From Streptomyces canus 299MFChir4.1 (GTDB taxonomy: Bacteria; Actinomycetota; Actinomycetes; Streptomycetales; Streptomycetaceae): 64,000 bases of DNA. Of the stretch, positions 60,501 through 64,000 are shown piece after piece (within the stretch, counting starts at the first letter, position 1; the number at the start of each line of letters is the position of its first letter). The DNA lies in assembly GCF_000383615.1 (NCBI RefSeq), contig NZ_KB911604.1:59730-123729 (forward strand). Reading direction: 5' to 3'. A program made the translations under genes and the position numbers. A model generated the notes under the pieces. The model did no database searches. It had not been told where the DNA came from and saw only the letters and a program-made list of their open reading frames with translations.

Positions 60501-61021
60501 GGATGGACACGAGCTTTCATCCCGGGCGGCGTGAGACGGAACGGTCCGGCACCGAGACCAGCGTCTCCAACCGACTCGAGGCGCAGATCGCGCAGAAACG
60601 TCTGGAGGTCATCGACTACGCGATCGGGAAGGGGGCGGTCCAGCCGCCCGGTGGCAAGCCCCTGGAGGTTCTGGTCATCGCGCCCTACGGCCGTCAGGTT
60701 GAGACGCTCAAGAAGCAGCTGGCCAAGAAGAAACTCAGGCACTTCACACCCGAGGTGCTCTCCGTCGATGCCGTGCAGGGCCGCGAGTGCGACCTCGCCG
60801 TCTTCTGCGTGACCCGCAGCAACTCCGACGGCCGGTTCGGATTCCTGGGGCAGCCCTACTGGCGGCGCATCAACGTCGCCCTCTCCCGCGCTCGGTTCGG
60901 GCTGATCATCGTCGGGGACGCCGGCTTCTGCCGCAGCAAACCCGGTGCCCTGCGCAACGTCCTCCACTACATGAGCAGCCACCCGGAAGACTGCGAGATC
61001 CGCGATGCCAACGTTCAGTGA
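57575..61021 (+). CDS. mkoA: Ser/Thr kinase-SF1 helicase fusion, MkoA-like (type I Mokosh defence)
   Basis: 1148 residues from GTG 57575, which has AGGGAG six bases upstream; TTG 57554 and ATG 57584 are alternatives. N-terminal protein kinase: Gly loop near QGGMSEV, Lys42 in AAVKLLKR, HRDIKPGN (Asp137) and DFGIAK (Asp155), all intact. A middle region of about 300 residues follows. UPF1/Dna2-like SF1 helicase: Walker A GPPGTGKT (599-606), SQTHIAIDNAL, Walker B FDEAS (Asp860), VGDTRQLPP, LREQYRM, VDAVQGRE (from 1064) and NVALSRARFG. It overlaps the PLD gene by 17 bases. Presumed anti-phage function by analogy. Confidence 0.8.
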   Translation: MTGMINGRFHLLPQAEKRQGGMSEVRKAVDVLSPEGAYAAVKLLKRRDDEESTRIFLDRETASLRALSHPNIVRMLDSGWDDGLEQYFIVLEWVDRSLKDEMSGGRPLDWPSYFARIGRPLASALAYAHEQRVEHRDIKPGNVLLTSDGTVKLADFGIAKVVETAAVLATDHTVADYGSSLYKPLEKSSVGWVRDVYAYAVLAIQVLSNSKARDYPGLLSALDELEMDTDVRAILKSCIDIEPQKRPANAIVLEHQLLEAERRCGNRDARQRNSVWLKMTKSAAEKLVTVPEGKELSLDQVMSQAKSEVMSDISGTVHVDYGWNPATKEVDTETVRVFGRKLFLRMVGDDNNSDRCVIVSAEERPEEWLARRRESALKLDPILSWTFYDPGEDPANRGLNVLLAGLNTHVEAREEKNSEDRRKNLGDLFDGWRHVLEAREEIAANGRQPVAYDRTDGTSYTRSFRLGATETVLEIGDEWSVVEYPYSRPIDRGVVTGRTEDTVQLRMTRAKTALPRRGYLLPYLGPSQSAINRQRDALSTVAAQQSSNPLLGKIIENPQGMPVLPPVEVTSWVRADLDQSKRDVVVRALGTQDLVLVEGPPGTGKTTVIAEIVEQTLSRKPDARILIVSQTHIAIDNALRRLEEAGIDGLVRLGRPDDPRIDPAAQALLLDRQVKRWTQSVRARAERHLEAVATRQKLESRHLKAALLLEEAAAVATDLAHVEARLAELTAQPLPDRTTSARELGEEAVTASARRETLLEQRAALVAEIQSALDGDLTLREAMTARECRDAVEALFPAAGPGQDLMRLLRLQGEWLKRAGSDPHLIASFLRTRNVVGGTALGFLGHPAARALDFDLCIFDEASKATATEALVPLARAKRWVLVGDTRQLPPIDEDLLRNTKAMEDHQLTPEIVQTTLFQHLADNTQPPVKHLLREQYRMTPAIGNMISSCFYNDELLSPNPHELEGYRGLNRPVLWMDTSFHPGRRETERSGTETSVSNRLEAQIAQKRLEVIDYAIGKGAVQPPGGKPLEVLVIAPYGRQVETLKKQLAKKKLRHFTPEVLSVDAVQGRECDLAVFCVTRSNSDGRFGFLGQPYWRRINVALSRARFGLIIVGDAGFCRSKPGALRNVLHYMSSHPEDCEIRDANVQ

Positions 61022-62399
61022 GGACAGCCTGCTGGCCGTCCGCTTCGGAAATGCCCGCACCGGCTTTGACCTCGTCGACATCGTCGACGCGGCCCTGCCC
61101 GTCGCCCGCATCACCGCCGAGGTCCTCGCCCAGGACAGCAAGGACATCCCCCTGCTGGAGGAGTACGTCCTGCGGCTCGTCGACCAAGGGGTGCGGACAC
61201 CGGAATCCATCGCCGGGTTCCTCGGCCTGGACGTCGCCATGGTCAACCAGACCGTGGCGGTCCTCTTCGGCTCCGACGACCTGCGCTGGACTGCTCCCGT
61301 GCCCGGCACAGCGCCCGTTCCGCGGCTGCGCCTGACCGAGAAGGGCCGCTTCACCGCGACGAAGGCGGCCGCCATCGTCCCGGTCCGGGTCAGCCAGTCC
61401 CTCGTCTTCGACCAGATGCTGTGGCGGGCCTCCCCCTACAGCCGCCGCAGCACCATCGCCCGGGACGTGGCCACCGAAGGCGGAATGATCATGCTGCCTG
61501 CCGCGCGGTCCGGTCCCGTCGAGGACGGAGCGGTGACCGCCGAGGAAATCACTACCCTCCTTCAGGAGAACGGCACCACCACCCGCGAAGTCCTGCAGGT
61601 CAAAGGCATCGTCCAGACCCGGACCCGTCACGTCCTGCCCGTCAAGCTCCTCGTCTACGCGGACGCCGAACGCGTTGACATCGAACTCGGTGTCGTCATC
61701 GACGGTGAACTGAGCGACCGCCACGAGATCGAACTGATCGGCCTCGGCGGCGCCAAAGGACTCGGCATCAACGTAGAGCCCGAGTCTGAGCGCCCTTCGC
61801 TGGAACCCGACCTCGAAAAGGCCCGGATCCCCCTGCAGGAGGTCACCCAGAAACGCGCAGAGCAGGCAGCCCTCCAGCTCAACTCCCCGGCGCCCCTCCC
61901 CTCAGAGCCGAAGGCTCAAGAGCAGCAGGCAGAGGAGATCCGCGCAATCGGAGTCTTCGAGCACCCCGAACTCCTCGATGAAGCCCTCACCAGCGCCCGG
62001 AAACGCATCCTGATCATCTCGCCGTGGATCACCGGCGCGATCGTCACCACGGCGTTCATCGGCAGACTGGAACGACGACTGCAGCGGGGCGTGAAGGTCG
62101 ACATCGCCTACGGCTACGACGACAGCGAGAACAGGACCGACCCGAATGCCATCAGAAGGCTCAACAACCTCGCTGCTCGATATCCTGAGAAGCTGCACGT
62201 GGCACGCCTCAAGAGCAACCACGCCAAGATCCTCTTCTTCGACGACGCCTGGGTGACTACCTCCTTCAACTGGCTGTCCTTCAAGGGCGACCCAGACCGC
62301 ACCTACCGCGTGGAGGAGGGCACCCTGATCCGGAACCGGAGAAAATCCGACATCTATTACAGTCGCTACCTCGAACTCATCGACGACAACCGCCGATAG
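61005..62399 (+). CDS. mkoB: PLD-family nuclease with N-terminal wHTH-like part, MkoB-like
   Basis: 464 residues. The first 150 residues are helical with wHTH character (LLEEYVLRLVDQGVRTPES, IAGFLGLDVAMVNQTVAVLF). A mixed middle domain follows, then a PLD-like domain from about 310: KRILIISPWITG, RRLQRGVKVDIAYG and one H-x-K-x4-D motif SNHAKILFFDD (His406, Lys408, Asp413), followed by TSFNWLS. A single HKD motif implies dimerisation. The gene starts inside the kinase-helicase gene, so the two are co-translated; this is the second gene of the Mokosh-like pair. Confidence 0.8.
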   Translation: MPTFSEDSLLAVRFGNARTGFDLVDIVDAALPVARITAEVLAQDSKDIPLLEEYVLRLVDQGVRTPESIAGFLGLDVAMVNQTVAVLFGSDDLRWTAPVPGTAPVPRLRLTEKGRFTATKAAAIVPVRVSQSLVFDQMLWRASPYSRRSTIARDVATEGGMIMLPAARSGPVEDGAVTAEEITTLLQENGTTTREVLQVKGIVQTRTRHVLPVKLLVYADAERVDIELGVVIDGELSDRHEIELIGLGGAKGLGINVEPESERPSLEPDLEKARIPLQEVTQKRAEQAALQLNSPAPLPSEPKAQEQQAEEIRAIGVFEHPELLDEALTSARKRILIISPWITGAIVTTAFIGRLERRLQRGVKVDIAYGYDDSENRTDPNAIRRLNNLAARYPEKLHVARLKSNHAKILFFDDAWVTTSFNWLSFKGDPDRTYRVEEGTLIRNRRKSDIYYSRYLELIDDNRR

Positions 62400-62418
62400 G
62401 CGCGCACTGCGGAGCCCT

Positions 62419-62435
62419 GCCTGCTCCGAGCAGGC
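62419..62435 (+). terminator. Hairpin terminator after the mkoAB-like operon
   Basis: GCCTGCT-CCG-AGCAGGC is a perfect 7-base stem with a 3-base loop, 20 bases after the mkoB stop codon. No T-run follows. The position fits the end of the operon. Confidence 0.6.
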
Positions 62436-62597
62436 TCCCTGGGCCCTTGGGCCGGCAGTGGCTGTCCGGCTGACAACATGACCAGGTGGAGACGCCGTCG
62501 CGAAGACAGAGCTGGCCTGGATTGACGGCGAGCCCTGGATCACCGGCGCGTACGGGTAGCTGATCAGAGCGGATTGGTGCCATGGCTTTCCTGCCCG
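62436..62597. other. Intergenic before IS remnant, no gene supported
   Basis: A short frame reads KTELAWIDGEPWITGAYG before a stop near 62560; it is too short to name. Otherwise featureless. Confidence 0.35.
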
Positions 62598-62824
62598 GAC
62601 CCTGTGCCTGCCGAAAACCTCATCCGCCCAGTTCAGGCGGCATGATGGTACTCGTGGAGGATGCCGCCGAGTCGTTGGCGTCGTCGTATGTCGTGGTGGG
62701 TGATCTGCTCCGGATCGCTGATCGGTATCGGCAAGGGGCGTAGCGGGCGGGCGTTGACGATGCCTTGATGGGGCCGGTGGGAGTTGTAGAAGTCTTCGAA
62801 CTCGCGTAGCGCGTGGCGCAGGTG
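62598..62824 (-). mobile_element. 3'-end remnant of an integrase-core transposase, copy 2
   Basis: On the minus strand the frame reads HALREFEDFYNSHRPHQGIV, then RPLPIPISDPEQITHHDIRR and RLGGILHEYHHAA with a stop at 62633. It is closely similar to the remnant at 31848-32071, including the noncoding stretch beyond the stop codon (ACCTCATCCG). At about 62824 it is fused to an IS110-type 5' fragment. Confidence 0.75.
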
Positions 62825-62987
62825 TCTTCGCGGCCAACTTGTCGAACACGGCCCGCAGTTTCGGCTCGCTGTTGGGCAGGGGCTTGTCGAAGACCTTCTT
62901 CCCGGCCGGGGTCAGCCCGTGCCCGTGATGCGCACTCTTGCCGACGTCCAGGCCGAGGAACACGCCCACGTCTTCGGTGTCGAACAT
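62824..62987 (-). mobile_element. IS110-family transposase 5' fragment
   Basis: From ATG 62987: FDTEDVGVFLGLDVGKSAHH, GHGLTPAGKKVFDKPLPNSE, PKLRAVFDKLAAKT, the N-terminal DEDD-domain start of IS110 transposases (first Asp in GLDVGK). After about 54 codons the sequence passes into the integrase-core remnant. Not functional. Confidence 0.8.
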
Positions 62988-63349
62988 CGCACCCTTCCAG
63001 GGGGTCGAACGTGCCGGCCTCGGCTTCGGTGTCGTACGCGCGCATCCACGTTATGCAGACCTGCCGCCCGCGAGCTGTCCGGCATTGCGCCGGACCGAGG
63101 CGGCGGCCGGACCTCTGACTTGTTGAATCGGACCCAGACGCACGGTCTGCAGCCGTAGCGTCCAGGGTGCCGGTCAGCATGGGCTCGCGTGACCTCATGC
63201 CGCCCCAACTCGGGCTGGCTCATGATGAGTTTGCCGCCGTTGACCGGCACCCGCGCGGTGTGGCTCGACAGAGGCGTGACCAATGGACGCTGAGACTTCA
63301 AGTCAGAGTGCCCGCCGCACCCGTCCCATCCCGTTGAGACCTGGTCAGG
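62988..63349. other. Noncoding IS-flanking region
   Basis: No gene supported. Probably contains the left noncoding end of the IS110-type element whose transposase begins at 63350, and the 5' flank of the truncated IS110 copy. IS110 elements carry long noncoding ends that give rise to bridge RNA, so the left flank of the intact copy deserves that reading (family knowledge, not seen directly). Confidence 0.4.
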
Positions 63350-64000
63350 GTGCCCGTGATCACCATCGGTATCGATCCCCACAAGTCCTCTCACACCGCC
63401 GTCGCCGTCGATGCCGCCGGGCATCAACTGGCCCAGCGGCGCTTCGTCGTCAACGCCGGGACCGTCCGGCAGCTCATGCGCTGGTGCGAGAAGTGGCCCG
63501 AGCGCCGCTTCGCTGTGGAAGGCGCCCGCGGCCTGGGCCGCAGCCTCGCCCAGCAGCTGGCCGCCGCCGGCGAGAAGGTGGTGGACGTCCCATCCACCCT
63601 CTCCGCCCGGGCCCGGCTGCTGGCCACCGGCGGGGACCGCAAGACCGACGCCGCCGACGCCCTCCATGTCGCTCAGGTCGCACTCTTCCGGCAGGACTTG
63701 CGCACGGTCGAACCGGAGGACCAGTCGACGATCCTTCGGCTGCTGACCGAGCGGCACGACGACCTGGTCAACGAGCGCACTCGGATCATCAACCGGCTCC
63801 ACGCCGTCCTGCGGGACCTGCTGCCGGGCGGGGCTCCCACCCGCCTGTCTGCCGAGAAAGCCGCAGTCCTCATGAAGGGCGTCCGTCCCGCCACGGCCAC
63901 CGACTCCTGCCGTCGCGATCTCGCCCGGGATCTTCTCGCGGATCTTCGACGCGTCGACCGTCAGGTCCGTGACAACGAGGCCCAGATGCGTGACGCTCTG
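63350..64000 (+). mobile_element. IS110-family transposase, intact start, runs off the window
   Basis: From GTG 63350 or 63356 (VITIGIDPHKSSHTAVAVDA) the frame stays open to the window end, about 217 codons. DEDD residues are visible in GIDPHK, FAVEGARGLG and DRKTDAADALHVA. The segment ILRLLTERHDDLVNERTRII is the coiled-coil region of the family. The Tnp20 C-terminal domain with the catalytic Ser would lie to the right. Confidence 0.88.

Noticed and set aside
61902..62987. 361-residue minus-strand reading
   Set aside because: Chance fusion of the IS110 fragment with antisense of the PLD nuclease gene.
1..64000. tRNA genes, rRNA genes, CRISPR arrays, replication origin
   Set aside because: No cloverleaf-like sequence with a CCA-end, rRNA motif, regular repeat-spacer array or DnaA-box cluster was recognised by reading; a tRNAscan/CRISPR search would be decisive.

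Overview
The window looks like a stretch of a Streptomyces (high-GC actinomycete) chromosome. The GC content is very high, GTG and TTG starts are common, and the left half carries families typical of the genus: a DUF397/XRE-DUF5753/HATPase trio, an F420-type luciferase-like oxidoreductase, paired CNNM/CBS membrane proteins, a c-di-AMP riboswitch leader before an NlpC/P60 hydrolase, and a biotin gene set. No tRNA, rRNA or CRISPR array was recognised.

Left part (about 1-29.4 kb) is ordered chromosome with tight gene spacing. It holds a two-component system (response regulator cut by the window edge, plus kinase) divergent from an ABC exporter, then mug, purB, a DUF4326 protein, a GDSL esterase, two CNNM/CBS proteins, a GNAT enzyme, an LLM oxidoreductase and a MacB-like ABC exporter. 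These are followed by a toxin-antitoxin pair with a degenerate Fic toxin, a methyltransferase, a secreted lipase divergent from a LuxR regulator, a VOC/WYL divergent pair, bioB-bioA-bioD divergent from bioF, regulatory genes, a riboswitch-controlled wall hydrolase, and a ClpP-family peptidase with a small partner gene.

From about 29.5 kb to the end the character changes to an accessory region full of gene fossils. These include IS701-, integrase- and IS110-type remnants, a tyrosine recombinase with an internal stop, and fragments of NiCoT, DHA2-type MFS, KdpB, ECF sigma factor, DUF5134 and Mrr-like nuclease genes. Two related IS 3'-end remnants in the same orientation (about 31.85 and 62.6 kb) bracket roughly 30 kb.

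Three functional blocks stand out inside the bracket. The first (36-41 kb) holds two SDRs, an EthD-like protein and a patatin-like hydrolase; the hydrolase is divergent from a TetR repressor with three copies of one palindromic operator between them. The second (41.2-50.3 kb) resembles a ketone catabolic operon: Baeyer-Villiger monooxygenase, alpha/beta hydrolase, acyl-CoA ligase, MFS transporter and 3-hydroxyacyl-CoA dehydrogenase, divergent from a PucR-type regulator and next to a frameshifted SDR. The third (50.9-54.9 kb) is a copper module: a small Met-rich membrane protein, a CopA ATPase, a PCuAC-like protein lacking the usual ligands, and a Met/His-rich membrane protein. A relative of that last protein and a truncated YcnI lie at 34.9-36.0 kb.

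The most striking item is at 57.6-62.4 kb. Two overlapping genes encode a Ser/Thr kinase fused to a UPF1-like SF1 helicase and a PLD-family nuclease with an N-terminal regulatory part. This matches the architecture I recall for type I Mokosh anti-phage defence. Beside it lie a HEPN-like protein gene and a nonsense-mutated Mrr-like endonuclease fragment, which suggests a small defence island between IS remnants.
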